A DNA stretch of 64,000 nucleotides from Synechocystis sp. LKSZ1 (GCF_040436315.1 NZ_AP031572.1:434001-498000), one strand, 5' to 3'; positions 8,967 to 18,016 are shown, numbered from the stretch's first letter. The notes: generated by a model from the letters alone, not told the origin. A program made the numbers and translations.

Positions 8967-8995
8967 TCAATTATTCATATCAGGGAGAATAAGCA

Positions 8996-9364
8996 ATGAA
9001 ACTCGAATATAATGAATATCTTACTAACCTTCAAAATGATGATGTCTTACGACAAGGGGAACAACTCTATCTGATAGAGAGGATCAAGAATGCTTTTGAA
9101 GAATCGTTTGATCAGGATGGTTTACACAGGGTGATCGATCTTTTGCGAAGCAAGGGAATAACCTGGAAATTTTCATCTGTCAATAGCTTATTTGAAGAAG
9201 GTATTGATTGCAAGATTTTAAGAGTTGGTTCTCCAGGATGGCAGTCTGGTAAGTTCAAGGTACATATTTCAGTAGAGTTTATTCCTGATGAACCTGAAAT
9301 AACTGAACCAGAATCGCCTCTAGATGAAATTCGTCGGGAAATTAGTCAATTAAAACAGGAGTAA
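8996..9364 (+). CDS. KGK-domain protein, copy 2
   Basis: 122-residue paralogue of the preceding gene, 29 bases downstream of it in the same direction. It shares the N-terminal motif EYNEYLTNLQNDDVL, the central LFEEGIDCKILRVGSPGW block, SGKFKV in place of KGK, and the identical EPEITEPESP tail. The middle segment present in copy 1 is shorter here. The preceding sequence (cagggagaataagca) offers an AGGGAG ribosome-binding site. AT-rich and GGCC-free. Function unknown. Confidence 0.75.
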   Translation: MKLEYNEYLTNLQNDDVLRQGEQLYLIERIKNAFEESFDQDGLHRVIDLLRSKGITWKFSSVNSLFEEGIDCKILRVGSPGWQSGKFKVHISVEFIPDEPEITEPESPLDEIRREISQLKQE

Positions 9365-9373
9365 TAAACAATT

Positions 9374-9667
9374 ATGAAAAAGCATCAATTTGTAAATCCA
9401 GAAGATGTCATTTCAATAGCTGAGATTGACAAAATAGCAATCAAGCATAAGACATTTACAGTAAAAGAATTTATGCAAAGCTTTCTTCAATATATAGGCA
9501 ATAGTGAGCCAGGGAAAAAGTGGTGCTTTGATGGTGTTGATTGTGAACTTTTAGCTCCTGGTCAACCATGGCGTAAAGGTAAGATCAAGATCACTTTAGA
9601 ATTTATCCCTGAAGAACCCGAATCGCCTCTAGATGAAATCCGGCGTGAAATCCAGGACAAATACTAA
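9374..9667 (+). CDS. KGK-domain protein, copy 3
   Basis: 97-residue paralogue and the shortest of the three, starting 9 bases after copy 2. It keeps CFDGVDCELLAPGQPW, then a true KGK motif (RKGKIKI) and the EFIPEEPESP tail with LDEIRREI, but lacks the EITEP insertion. The N-terminus (VNPEDVISIAEIDKIA) differs from the other two. The HNH gene starts 4 bases after its stop, so all four genes may be one transcript. Function unknown; the size series 147, 122 and 97 suggests domain erosion or specialisation. Confidence 0.75.
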   Translation: MKKHQFVNPEDVISIAEIDKIAIKHKTFTVKEFMQSFLQYIGNSEPGKKWCFDGVDCELLAPGQPWRKGKIKITLEFIPEEPESPLDEIRREIQDKY

Positions 9668-9671
9668 ACCA

Positions 9672-9914
9672 ATGGGCAAAAGTAAACGCATTCCTATTCC
9701 CCCGGCAGTTCGAGATTACGTCTTCCAGCGAGACCAGTACCGTTGCCAAAGTTGTGGCTGTTTTCAGACGGAGGGCCTATTGCAAGTAGATCATATTATT
9801 CCCCTCGCTCAGGGAGGCAGTAATGATTTGAGTAATTTACAAACTCTCTGCCAATCCTGTAATCTCCGCAAAAGTAGTCGTTTAGATCCTCGTTTTCAAC
9901 GTCGCTACAACTGA
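9672..9914 (+). CDS. small HNH endonuclease
   Basis: 80-residue protein made almost entirely of an HNH fold: zinc-type cysteines Cys25/Cys28 and Cys60/Cys63, catalytic Asp40-His41 in VDHIIPLAQGG, and a C-terminal Asn at 64. The ATG at 9672 is preferred over the in-frame ATG at 9633, which would lie inside the previous gene. It follows KGK copy 3 by 4 bases. Proteins of this size and type are common as free-standing nucleases near mobile or accessory DNA. Part of its 5' coding sequence (9677-9692) is repeated exactly at 10187-10202, beyond its 3' end. Confidence 0.85.
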   Translation: MGKSKRIPIPPAVRDYVFQRDQYRCQSCGCFQTEGLLQVDHIIPLAQGGSNDLSNLQTLCQSCNLRKSSRLDPRFQRRYN

Positions 9915-10243
9915 AAGAATTTAGAATTCTGAGAACTAGACCCAAGGCCCTTCAGGGAGAGGATCCGATATTGGTCTTGTAACGATGGATATAGCGCTAA
10001 AATGCTTACTGGGCAAAAATTTAGAGCATTTAGTTATCATTCCCTTGAAAACCTATTTCTGGCAAGAGCCTCAGGTGTCTATCCTTACTTTTGAAGACCA
10101 GTGTTGAACTTAGTGAATCCAGAATCCTCGTTGTTTACGGCGGGGAGTGTCAACTAAAGAGCAGGGCTCACTTCCTCTCTTTTTCCCAAAAGTAAACGCA
10201 TTAGAATAAATTGGAAGACTGTCTATATTGATCAGCCATTGCA
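9915..10243 (+). other. intergenic region between the HNH gene and sufE
   Basis: 329 bases with no gene, RNA or clear terminator that I can recognise. The only structure I find is the 16-base repeat at 10187-10202. The last 50 bases must hold the sufE promoter. Confidence 0.5.
10187..10202 (+). repeat. 16-base exact direct repeat of the HNH gene start
   Basis: The sequence caaaagtaaacgcatt at 9677-9692 (codons 2-7 of the HNH gene) recurs exactly here in the same orientation, 510 bases away, just upstream of sufE. The two copies flank most of the HNH gene. Confidence 0.7.
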
Positions 10244-10690
10244 ATGACTCTCGTTCTCCCCCCTAATCTGGCCAAAATTGTCGAACGCTTCCAGCGCCAC
10301 AGCGCCCCCAAGAAACGCTACGAACAACTCCTCTGGTATGCAAAAAAATTAGAGGCCATGCCTGAAGCGGCTAAGACGCCGGAGAATAAAGTCCAGGGCT
10401 GTGTTTCCCAGGTTTTTATTACCGCTGACCTCACAGACGGTAAAGTCTGGTACCAGGGTGACTCCGATGCCCAACTCGTCAAGGGCCTGGTGGCGCTGCT
10501 GATTCAGGGCCTAAATGGTTTAACGCCAGAGGAAATTAGCCAGATTACACCCAATTTTATTGAAGCCACGGGTCTGCAGGTGAGCCTGACTCCCTCACGG
10601 GCCAACGGTTTTTACAATATTTTTCAGATGATGAAAAAAAAGGCCATTGCCTTTCAACTGGGCCAGAACTTGGCCGATGTGGCTCCCTAA
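10244..10690 (+). CDS. sufE: SufE cysteine desulfuration protein
   Basis: 148-residue sulfur-transfer partner of the cysteine desulfurase SufS in Fe-S cluster assembly. It accepts persulfide sulfur on the conserved Cys53 in KVQGCVSQV and stimulates SufS. The family pattern is complete: N-terminal helix pair with YEQLLWYAKKL, the VQGC loop, then KGLVALLIQGLNGLTPEEI, with a C-terminal helix FYNIFQMMKKKA. The gene ends in a 4-base tail-to-tail overlap with gpsA (stop codons interlocked at 10687-10690). Confidence 0.93.
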   Translation: MTLVLPPNLAKIVERFQRHSAPKKRYEQLLWYAKKLEAMPEAAKTPENKVQGCVSQVFITADLTDGKVWYQGDSDAQLVKGLVALLIQGLNGLTPEEISQITPNFIEATGLQVSLTPSRANGFYNIFQMMKKKAIAFQLGQNLADVAP

Positions 10691-11622
10691 GAAGGGTTAA
10701 ATTCCGCCGTTAGGTCGCGGGCCATCAAATTTTGTACCGCTAAGGCCGGACTCAGTTGGCCCTGGAGTAGGGCCGCGACTTGGGTGGTAATCGGTAAAGA
10801 GAGATGGCGATCCTGGGCAATTTGCATCAGTACTGCGGTGGTGTTCAGGCCCTCTGCGACCCCTTCACTTTCTTGAATGATCTGTTCTAAGGATTTGCCT
10901 TGCCCTAGCTTATAGCCCACTTGGTAGTTGCGAGACAGGGGACTATTGCAGGTCGCCAGCAGGTCGCCCAAGCCCGAGAGGCCAAAAAAGGTTTCTGCTT
11001 TGGCCCCCAACACCGTTCCCACGCGGATCATTTCCGGCAGGGCCCTAGTCAGGAGCGCCGCCTTGGCATTTGTACCCAGGCCTAGTCCATCGCAAACTCC
11101 CGCCGCAATGGCCATCACATTCTTGAGGGTTCCCCCTAGTTCCGTCCCTAGGGGGTCGGTATTGATGTAGACCCGCAATCGTTCCGAGGCAAAAACTTTT
11201 TGCACCGCCAGGGCCGCTTCCCGTTGGGCACTTGCCACTGCTGTGGCCGTGGGTAGGCCGGCTTCAATTTCCTTGGATAAATTTGGCCCGGAGAGAACCA
11301 CCAGGGGATTGTGGGGAAAGGCCTGCTGCCAGAGTTGAGACGGCGTTTGGCGACGAATGGGATCGAGGCCCTTAGTGGCGGTGACGATAATTTGACTGGG
11401 ATCGAGACCCAGCAACTGGAGTTGTTGAATCGTCGGCCAGACCCCCTTCATCGATACAGCGGAAACTAGGATCGTGGCTCCTTCAATCACGTCTGCGAGG
11501 GGTTGAGGGCTATGGCGAGACCAACTCTGGACGGGGTGATGGCTGGCCCGCACCAAATTAGTAAGGGCGGTTCCCCAGCGGCCAGCACCGATAATCGTAA
11601 CGTTAGGTTTAGGATCTGCCAT
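10687..11622 (-). CDS. gpsA: NAD(P)-dependent glycerol-3-phosphate dehydrogenase
   Basis: Reduces dihydroxyacetone phosphate to sn-glycerol-3-phosphate, the backbone precursor for phospholipids and thylakoid lipids. The ATG at 11622 gives 311 residues and puts the Rossmann motif IIGAGRWG at 10-17, right at the N-terminus as expected. A start at 11736 would add 38 residues overlapping the divergent Nudix gene and is unlikely. Other landmarks are VVLSGPNLSKEI (substrate and NAD pocket), LGGTLKNVMAIAAG (catalytic Lys region) and FFGLSGLGDLLATC. It is divergent from the Nudix gene with 51 bases between starts. Confidence 0.93.
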   Translation of the reverse strand: MADPKPNVTIIGAGRWGTALTNLVRASHHPVQSWSRHSPQPLADVIEGATILVSAVSMKGVWPTIQQLQLLGLDPSQIIVTATKGLDPIRRQTPSQLWQQAFPHNPLVVLSGPNLSKEIEAGLPTATAVASAQREAALAVQKVFASERLRVYINTDPLGTELGGTLKNVMAIAAGVCDGLGLGTNAKAALLTRALPEMIRVGTVLGAKAETFFGLSGLGDLLATCNSPLSRNYQVGYKLGQGKSLEQIIQESEGVAEGLNTTAVLMQIAQDRHLSLPITTQVAALLQGQLSPALAVQNLMARDLTAEFNPS

Positions 11623-11673
11623 AGCGGATGGAGTTGATAGGATAGAGTATCCTTGGTCTTGCCTTAAAAAATT

Positions 11674-12108
11674 ATGACATTCCGCAATCCTGCTCCCACG
11701 GTTGATCTCATTATTGAGATGGCCGACCAGCCCCATCGTCCCATTTTGCTAATCGAGCGGAAAAATCCCCCCCATGGTTGGGCTTTGCCCGGCGGTTTTG
11801 TGGACTACGGCGAAAAAGTGGAAGCGGCCGCCCTGCGCGAGGCCCTGGAGGAAATTTCCCTGCCGGTAGAATTAATCGAGCAATTTTATGTGTATTCCGA
11901 CCCCAGCCGAGACCCCCGTCAGCATACCTTGAGCGTGGTTTTTATTGCTACGGCGGTTGGCCTGCCGAAGGCCGCCGATGATGCTCAGAAGGTGGGAATT
12001 TTCGACCTGTGGGAACTGCCCCAGCTATTGTGCTTTGACCACCGGCAAATCCTGCAGGATTATTTGCAGTATCGTTATTACCAGCGTCGGCCCTGTCCGA
12101 GGGCCTGA
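11674..12108 (+). CDS. Nudix hydrolase
   Basis: 144-residue pyrophosphohydrolase with a complete Nudix box: GG followed by the Glu, then REALEE ending in ISL (about residues 41-62 in [20 protein letters not shown]). The box binds divalent metal and cleaves nucleoside diphosphates linked to X. The short form and the GGFVDYGE variant resemble ADP-ribose or NADH-type pyrophosphatases, but the substrate cannot be fixed from sequence. It is divergent from gpsA and followed 58 bases later by a membrane-anchored protein gene. Confidence 0.88.
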   Translation: MTFRNPAPTVDLIIEMADQPHRPILLIERKNPPHGWALPGGFVDYGEKVEAAALREALEEISLPVELIEQFYVYSDPSRDPRQHTLSVVFIATAVGLPKAADDAQKVGIFDLWELPQLLCFDHRQILQDYLQYRYYQRRPCPRA

Positions 12109-12166
12109 ACAATAATTCCCTAGTTTGCAGGATTACTTTTCTGCCCCCACGCCCCTAACGGAGAAC

Positions 12167-12574
12167 ATGATGCGAAATTGGTTGTTCATTCTAAGTGGCT
12201 GCCTGGGCCTGGCCCTCCTCTGGCTGGTGGGTTTTAATGTTCCCTGGAAGGCCCTTCCCCCCAAAGTCCAGGATCTCCCTAGCCCTGCTCCCAGTCCGGC
12301 CATGATGGCTAGCGCTGTACCTGAAACCCTGGTTCAAACCGTTATTCAAGACTTGGCAACGACCGCTAAGATTCCGCTGGAGCAGATTAAACTGCGGTCG
12401 GCCCAGCCTCAAACCTGGCCCGATGGTTGTCTGGGTTTAGCCCAACCCGATGAATTCTGTACCCAGGCCCTGGTGTCGGGATGGCATTTAGTGCTGGAGC
12501 AGGGCCAAAAAACCTGGGTTTATCGTACGGATCAGACGGGCAACAATCGACGTTTGGAATCTAGTAGCCCCTAG
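12167..12574 (+). CDS. membrane-anchored cyanobacterial protein of unknown function
   Basis: 135-residue protein from the ATG at 12167 (an in-frame ATG at 12125 would add 14 residues before the signal region). It has an N-terminal hydrophobic segment (about 4-22) and a Pro/Ala linker. The C-terminal domain is marked by WPDGCLGLAQPDEFCTQALV and then WVYRTD, a motif seen at the end of many secreted cyanobacterial proteins. The paired Cys residues could form a disulfide in the periplasm. Its 3' end overlaps that of the cbiG-cobJ gene by 14 bases. Function unknown. Confidence 0.7.
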   Translation: MMRNWLFILSGCLGLALLWLVGFNVPWKALPPKVQDLPSPAPSPAMMASAVPETLVQTVIQDLATTAKIPLEQIKLRSAQPQTWPDGCLGLAQPDEFCTQALVSGWHLVLEQGQKTWVYRTDQTGNNRRLESSSP

Positions 12575-14396
12575 GCGTAATCAACCACCCTTGGAAAGGA
12601 TAGGTTGAGCAATTGCCAATCAAAACAACCGTCAGCATATCAATGGAATGCTCCAGCAAGGTGGCCAGGGTTGTTTTGATAATTTGTTCGTCGGCCCGAT
12701 AGGCGGAACGCACCAGGGCCACGGGGGTATCGGGGGAACGGTGTTGTAGGAAAATCGTTTGGGCCTGGACAATTAACTCACGGCGTTTTTGGGACTGGGG
12801 ATTATAGAGGGCCGTGACGAAATCTGCCTGGGCCGCGGCCTGGAGACGTTGCAGAATTTTTTCCCTAGGGGTCAGCAAATCACTGAGGCTGATGGCGCAG
12901 AAATCGTGCATTAGGGGGGCCCCCACCCGGGCGGCGGCGGCCTGGAGGGCCGTAATTCCTGGAAAGACCTCCACCACAAGGGTTTGGCCATCCCAGTTTT
13001 GTTTTTGCAGTTCTTCAAGGGCTAGACCGGCCATGCCGTAGATGCCGCAATCGCCGGAGGAAACCATAGCCACCTTCAGGCCCCATTGGGCTAGGGCGAC
13101 GGCCCGTTGACAGCGTTGACGCTCCTGGGTAATAGGAAAAGCCTCAACAATTTGGCCGGGTCGCTGGAGGGGTTGGATTAAATCGAGGTAGAGCGAGTAA
13201 CCAATCAGTACATCAGCCTGGCGGATAGCTGTGCGGGCCGCTGGTGTTATTTGGGCCAGGTCTCCCGGCCCTGTACCAATCAACCACAGGGCCCCGTCTC
13301 GACCAATCAATTCCTGCTCTGCTTCGGCAATGGCGATGGTAACGGCTTCCGGGCCGTCTTTAAAGATTTGCTTGGGCACTAACAGTTTAGCTGGCCCATC
13401 GGCCTGGGCGGCGGCTAAGGCGGCAGCTTCGGCCACGCTAGCGGTTCCCACTTCCTGGGCAACAATGGGGGAAGGATTAGGCACCGGAATGGTATTTAAC
13501 TGCTCGGGGGTAAAGGTGTGTAGCGCCAGGCCCTGGCTTTGGCAATAGTCTAATAGGCCCACTTCATCCGCTTTGAGGTCGAGGCTGGCAATCCCGGCCA
13601 GGGCCAGGGGGGCCAACTGATATTGGGTCAAGGTTGCCTGAATGGCCTGGCGAATCAGTTGCACTGAGGTTCCCCGCACACAACCCAGGCCGAGCCACAA
13701 TACTCGGGGATGCCATTGCACCAAAGGTATCTCACTTGCTGGGGCCAAATGGGCGCTGATCCATAGTCGGGCCTGTACCTCCTCCGCCGGAGACTGCCAC
13801 TGAAAAGCATGGTCGGCGGGCAAGGCCCTTTGCCAGAGAGTTGAACCACTGTTTTGCTCCACCAATACTGATTCCTGACGAGCCAACACTGCACTCACCG
13901 CTGTCCAATCACCAGCTCCTCGCCGCCATCCCCAGGGCTGACCCAGAGTGTCAATGGCAGGCATTTGCAGGGCCTGGGCGGCCCCCGTCAGAATGGCCCT
14001 GGCCCCCAGCCAATCCGCCAGGCCTTGGGCCAAACGGTCAGCCCCTCCCTGGTGTCCCCCGCAGAGACTAATCACAAATTGGCCCTGGGGATCCATCACC
14101 ACGACGGCGGGGTCTTTGTCTTTGCTCTGCAATAGGGGTGCAATCAGACGCACCACGGCCCCTGTGGCCAAACAAAAGATCAGGCCCGATGCTTCTGACC
14201 AAACCTGGGGTAGATACTCCCGCAATGAACTTTGGTAACGAATATCATCCTCACAGGCCTCCAACGAGTCGGGTAAATGCAGACTGGCCCCCGTGGCCTG
14301 GCAGAGAGGCCGCAGAATTTGCAGGCTCTGGGGAGTGACGGTGAAGGCCGCTAGGGGCTGAAAGTCAGAAAACAAAGTCGAGGCCATAAGAACCAA
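12561..14396 (-). CDS. cobJ: CbiG-CobJ fusion: cobalt-precorrin-5A hydrolase / precorrin-3B C17-methyltransferase
   Basis: 611-residue bifunctional corrin-ring enzyme. The N-terminal part (about 1-330) is CbiG-like, with the LSGH-like stretch CGGHQGGADRLA and the C-terminal CbiG segment GLGCVRGTS. The C-terminal part (about 366-611) is a SAM-dependent methyltransferase with the GTGPGD nucleotide-binding loop, SSGDCGIYGMAG and LYNPQSQKRR. Together they carry out ring contraction (C17 methylation) and lactone opening in cobalamin or pseudocobalamin synthesis. A later step, cobH, lies at 25.3 kb, so the pathway is scattered. Translation may start at Met1 or Met4. Confidence 0.9.
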   Translation of the reverse strand: MVLMASTLFSDFQPLAAFTVTPQSLQILRPLCQATGASLHLPDSLEACEDDIRYQSSLREYLPQVWSEASGLIFCLATGAVVRLIAPLLQSKDKDPAVVVMDPQGQFVISLCGGHQGGADRLAQGLADWLGARAILTGAAQALQMPAIDTLGQPWGWRRGAGDWTAVSAVLARQESVLVEQNSGSTLWQRALPADHAFQWQSPAEEVQARLWISAHLAPASEIPLVQWHPRVLWLGLGCVRGTSVQLIRQAIQATLTQYQLAPLALAGIASLDLKADEVGLLDYCQSQGLALHTFTPEQLNTIPVPNPSPIVAQEVGTASVAEAAALAAAQADGPAKLLVPKQIFKDGPEAVTIAIAEAEQELIGRDGALWLIGTGPGDLAQITPAARTAIRQADVLIGYSLYLDLIQPLQRPGQIVEAFPITQERQRCQRAVALAQWGLKVAMVSSGDCGIYGMAGLALEELQKQNWDGQTLVVEVFPGITALQAAAARVGAPLMHDFCAISLSDLLTPREKILQRLQAAAQADFVTALYNPQSQKRRELIVQAQTIFLQHRSPDTPVALVRSAYRADEQIIKTTLATLLEHSIDMLTVVLIGNCSTYPFQGWLITPRGY

Positions 14397-14462
14397 GGGA
14401 AAACTTTACTGTATCGGTTTTACCGGGCCGACTCCAGAGGAACTTCGCTAGCATCCGGCCAA

Positions 14463-14490
14463 TAAAAATCCCCCACGATAGCGCAGGGGA
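14463..14490 (-). terminator. Rho-independent terminator after ftsH
   Basis: Read on the minus strand, TCCCC and GGGGGA arms flank a loop of about 12 bases and are followed at once by five T residues. It lies about 40 bases beyond the ftsH stop codon. Confidence 0.65.
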
Positions 14491-14531
14491 TGAGCTAATC
14501 GCCGCTGGGTTAACCCCAGACGACGGAACCC

Positions 14532-16415
14532 TTAGAGTTGAGGAACAAACTGCTCTTTTTCCGGCACAACGGCGTATTCGGCCACAATTTGACGGAATTC
14601 TTCTCCATCAATGGTTTCTTTATCGATCAAGAGATCCACCAGGCGGTCAATCACTTCTCGGTTATCCCGAACGATCTGACGGGCCATCTGGTGGCCTTGC
14701 TCTGCTAAGGCCCGTACTTGGGCATCAATGCGGGTCGCAACTTCTTCAGAATATTCAGCGCGGTTCATCAGACCGCCACCGAGGAATACTTCTCCCCCAG
14801 AACTTTCTAGGGATAGCGGGCCAAGGGGACTCATACCAAAGCGCGTCACCATCTGCCGGGCCATTTCCGTGACCTGTTGTAAATCGCCGCCCGCCCCGGT
14901 AGTGACTTCATCATCACCAAAGACTTCTTCTTCTGCGGCACGACCGCCCATGGCCCCGGCAATGCGGGCCATTAATTGGGCCTTGGTGGTTAACCCTTGC
15001 TCTTCGTTGGGGGTAAACCAGGTCAACCCCTGGGCCTGGCCCCGAGGAATTAGGGTTACTTTTTGCACGGGGTCGTGGTCCTTGAGCAGAGTGCCCACGA
15101 TCGCATGGCCGACTTCGTGGTAGGCAATCAGCCGTTTACTCTTACTGTCCACCAGGGGCGTGCCTTCCATACCAGCCACTACTCGGTCAACGGCATCATC
15201 AATTTCGAGGAGAGTAATGGCTTCCTTGCGACGACGGGCCGTGAGAATGGCCGCTTCGTTGAGGAGATTAGCCAAATCGGCACCGCTAAAACCGGGGGTA
15301 CGACGCGCCACGGATTCGATGGAAACCTCTGGGGCCAATTTTTTGTTGCGGGCATGGACTTCCAAAATCTCCTTGCGGCCTTTGAAATCCGGGGCATCGA
15401 CGATGACTTGGCGGTCAAAGCGGCCGGGACGCATCAGGGCCGAATCTAAGACATCGGGGCGGTTAGTGGCGGCAATAATAATAATGCCCGTATTACCTTC
15501 AAAGCCGTCCATTTCCGTCAGCAGTTGATTGAGGGTCTGTTCCCGTTCATCGTTCCCTCCGCCAATTCCGGCCCCCCGTTGGCGACCGACGGCATCAATT
15601 TCGTCGATAAAGATTAGGCAAGGAGCGTTTTCCTTGGCCTTTTTGAACAGATCTCGCACGCGAGAGGCCCCGACCCCGACAAACATTTCGACAAATTCAG
15701 AGCCAGAAATACTGAAGAAAGGAACCCCGGCTTCGCCGGCAATGGCTTTGGCTAACAGGGTTTTACCTGTTCCAGGAGGGCCTACTAATAGTACCCCTTT
15801 GGGAATTTTGGCCCCGACGGCCGTAAAGCGTTCAGGCTGTTTGAGGAAAGTAACAACTTCTTGGAGTTCTTCCTTGGCTTCGTCGATCCCGGCTACATCA
15901 TCAAACATAATGCCGGTTTTGGCATCCATCTGGAAGCGGGCTTTGGATTTACCAAAGTTCATGGCCTGGCCTGGGCCACCGGGCAAATTATTGGAGCGAC
16001 GGAAGAGGAAAAAGAGGGAACCAATCAGTAGAACCGGGAAGATCAGGTTGCCGAGGAAACCCCAAATCATGCCGTCGTTGCGCACAGGATGAGAATCCAG
16101 ACGGATATTAGCCGACCGAAGTTGGGAAATCAAATCCGGGGCATTGAGGGGGAGATCAACGCGGGAGCGGAGGACACGCCCTACATCGGGGTCGCTCACC
16201 TGGACAATGGCCGTCCGGCCACCTTCGTAGAGGTCAACGCTAACAATCCGATTGGCATCGAGATACTCCAGGAAGCGCCCGTAGGTCATGCGGGTGTTGG
16301 CTGTATTGGCTCCCAAATTATTACTGTTGTTGGCAAAGGCGCCTTGCCAGAAGAAGAAACCCACGACTAGCACGGGTAGTGACCAAAGTAAGACGGTTCT
16401 CCAAGAAAGTTTCAT
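14532..16415 (-). CDS. ftsH: ATP-dependent zinc metalloprotease FtsH (FtsH2 type)
   Basis: 627 residues, identical in length to Synechocystis FtsH2 (slr0228) and near-identical over the AAA domain as I remember it. FtsH2/FtsH3 hexamers in the thylakoid membrane remove photodamaged D1 during photosystem II repair. N-terminal membrane segment at about 6-24, lumenal domain, second segment near 117-138, Walker A GPPGTGK near 207, Walker B IFIDEID near 266, second region of homology [20 protein letters not shown], and the zinc site HEVGH near 420. The 261-base upstream region is shared with the divergent cyclic-nucleotide-domain gene. Assignment to FtsH2 rather than another paralogue rests on recalled sequence. 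Confidence 0.95.
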   Translation of the reverse strand: MKLSWRTVLLWSLPVLVVGFFFWQGAFANNSNNLGANTANTRMTYGRFLEYLDANRIVSVDLYEGGRTAIVQVSDPDVGRVLRSRVDLPLNAPDLISQLRSANIRLDSHPVRNDGMIWGFLGNLIFPVLLIGSLFFLFRRSNNLPGGPGQAMNFGKSKARFQMDAKTGIMFDDVAGIDEAKEELQEVVTFLKQPERFTAVGAKIPKGVLLVGPPGTGKTLLAKAIAGEAGVPFFSISGSEFVEMFVGVGASRVRDLFKKAKENAPCLIFIDEIDAVGRQRGAGIGGGNDEREQTLNQLLTEMDGFEGNTGIIIIAATNRPDVLDSALMRPGRFDRQVIVDAPDFKGRKEILEVHARNKKLAPEVSIESVARRTPGFSGADLANLLNEAAILTARRRKEAITLLEIDDAVDRVVAGMEGTPLVDSKSKRLIAYHEVGHAIVGTLLKDHDPVQKVTLIPRGQAQGLTWFTPNEEQGLTTKAQLMARIAGAMGGRAAEEEVFGDDEVTTGAGGDLQQVTEMARQMVTRFGMSPLGPLSLESSGGEVFLGGGLMNRAEYSEEVATRIDAQVRALAEQGHQMARQIVRDNREVIDRLVDLLIDKETIDGEEFRQIVAEYAVVPEKEQFVPQL

Positions 16416-16676
16416 GGTTACTTTTTTAATGAAGGGAATAAGACGCTTGTATATTTTTTTAAGGACTAGTTCAGAAACTTGGCCATGGCAAAGGGGATAA
16501 ACCTAGATGATCTCCTTCCAATTGTCAAGTTCTTTAGCATAGGTTATTCCTAGTCGTGCAAGAATCTTAACTAAATTTAACTTAATTCTCAGAATTCTTG
16601 CAACTGGCTCAAAAGTCGGTAGGATTGGGCCAAGTTTCTGTTTGTCTGCAACGGCCGTCTAAAGCTAAGGAGTCTT

Positions 16677-17057
16677 ATGTCTTATTTGATCGATACGGTA
16701 AAAATCTTTGAAACGGGGAAGGTGCAAACCTATGGCCCTGGAGAAGTAATCTTCCAAACGGGTGAACAGGGTACCGGTATGTACGGCATCCTGGCGGGAG
16801 AGGTCGAAATGCAGGTAGACGGCCAGACCGTTGAAACCCTTACCAGCGGTAATGTTTTTGGTATTGGGGCCATTGTCCACCCCGACCATCTGCGAGCCTC
16901 AACCGCCATCGCCAAAACGAACTGCCAATTGGCCTATATGGATCGAGAACACTTCTTGTTTGCTGTTCAACAAACCCCTATGTTTGCTCTGGAGGTGATG
17001 CGGAGCTATTCCGACCGTTTCCGTCATCTCAAGGCGGCTACCGTGAAAGCATCCTAA
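16677..17057 (+). CDS. single-domain cyclic-nucleotide-binding-fold protein
   Basis: 126-residue protein that is essentially one cNMP-binding beta-roll with no attached DNA-binding or catalytic domain. The phosphate-binding cassette reads FGIGAIVHPDHLRAST. The Arg is kept, but the Glu of the usual FGE that contacts the ribose is replaced by Ile, so cAMP or cGMP binding by the classic mode is doubtful. It may be a sensor or scaffold subunit acting through protein contacts. It is divergent from ftsH and ends in a 4-base stop-codon overlap with rluD. A gene adjacent to ftsH could be co-regulated with it; this is an inference. Confidence 0.8.
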   Translation: MSYLIDTVKIFETGKVQTYGPGEVIFQTGEQGTGMYGILAGEVEMQVDGQTVETLTSGNVFGIGAIVHPDHLRASTAIAKTNCQLAYMDREHFLFAVQQTPMFALEVMRSYSDRFRHLKAATVKAS

Positions 17058-18007
17058 CAGCGTTGGCGCAGAAAGGCCAAGAGCTTCTCAAAATGACCGG
17101 GAAGCGGGGCCAGAGCCGTAATTTCCTGCTGGCTCAGGGGATGTATTAACGTCAGTTGGCGGGCATGCAGGGCCTGGCCGGGCAGATTAACCCCCAGGGA
17201 ACGGCCGGTGCTGTAGAGGGGATCACCCACCAGTGGATGGCCCATTTCCTTACTGTGGACACGAATTTGGTGGGTACGGCCCGTTTCCAAATCGTATTGC
17301 AGGAGGGTGAAGTTACCCAAGCGCTCTAGCACCCGCCAATGGGTAACGGCTTCTCGGCCGCCCTTCTCCGGAGAGACAACCCCCATTTTGAGGCGGTCGC
17401 CGGGATGCCGGCCAATGGGAAGACGAATCGTGCCCGTATTGGTCTTAGGCACGCCATAGACCACGCCCCAGTATTGGCGGCGGGCCGTTTTAGCCTTGAG
17501 CTGGGCTTGCAAGGACTGGAATGCACCGTCGGTTTTAGCCACGACCATGGCCCCTGTGGTGTCCTTATCCAGGCGATGCACAATCCCTGGCCGTTGGATG
17601 CCCCCAATGCCTTCGAGGTTGGGGCAATGGGCCAGAAGCGCATTCACCAAGGTTCCATCGGGGTGGCCGGGAGCAGGATGAACCACGAGACCTGCCGGTT
17701 TATTGAGGATCAGAAGCTGTTCATCCTCGTAGAGAATCTCTAGGGGAATGGCCTGGGCTGTCAGGGCCAGGGGTTCGGCAGGGGGAATGATTACCTGGAG
17801 GTGGTCGCCCCCCTGGAGTTTATGCTGTTTTTCTTGGCAAATAGCCCCATTGAGCCGAACCTGACCCGCTTCAATCAGTCGTTGCAGTCGGGCCCGCGAC
17901 AGGTCGGGGTATTGCTGGGCTAACCAACGGTCTAGGCGGTCTCCCTCTTGCTGGGGCGGGTAATCAATGTCTAGGGTAATCTCGGAAAGAGGTGCGGTAT
18001 CAGCCAT
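17054..18007 (-). CDS. rluD: 23S rRNA pseudouridine synthase, RluD family
   Basis: 317 residues: an S4 RNA-binding domain at about 20-80 (LDRWLAQQYPDLSRARLQRLI) and a RluA/RluD catalytic domain with HRLDKDTTG at 144-152, in which Asp147 is the catalytic nucleophile. It isomerises uridines in helix 69 of 23S rRNA if it is a true RluD; RluC or RluA specificity cannot be excluded. It follows the ABA4-like gene by 9 bases on the same strand, an operon-like spacing. Confidence 0.9.
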   Translation of the reverse strand: MADTAPLSEITLDIDYPPQQEGDRLDRWLAQQYPDLSRARLQRLIEAGQVRLNGAICQEKQHKLQGGDHLQVIIPPAEPLALTAQAIPLEILYEDEQLLILNKPAGLVVHPAPGHPDGTLVNALLAHCPNLEGIGGIQRPGIVHRLDKDTTGAMVVAKTDGAFQSLQAQLKAKTARRQYWGVVYGVPKTNTGTIRLPIGRHPGDRLKMGVVSPEKGGREAVTHWRVLERLGNFTLLQYDLETGRTHQIRVHSKEMGHPLVGDPLYSTGRSLGVNLPGQALHARQLTLIHPLSQQEITALAPLPGHFEKLLAFLRQRC

Positions 18008-18016
18008 GCTCGGTGT

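Noticed and set aside
14397-14531. Cobalamin riboswitch upstream of the cbiG-cobJ gene
   Set aside because: The gap is too short and lacks a B12-box-like sequence; the hairpin there belongs to the ftsH terminator.
15063-15449. Plus-strand open frames opposite ftsH (also 14728-15123 and 15529-16092)
   Set aside because: Antisense shadows of the highly conserved FtsH coding sequence; no ribosome-binding site or protein-like composition.
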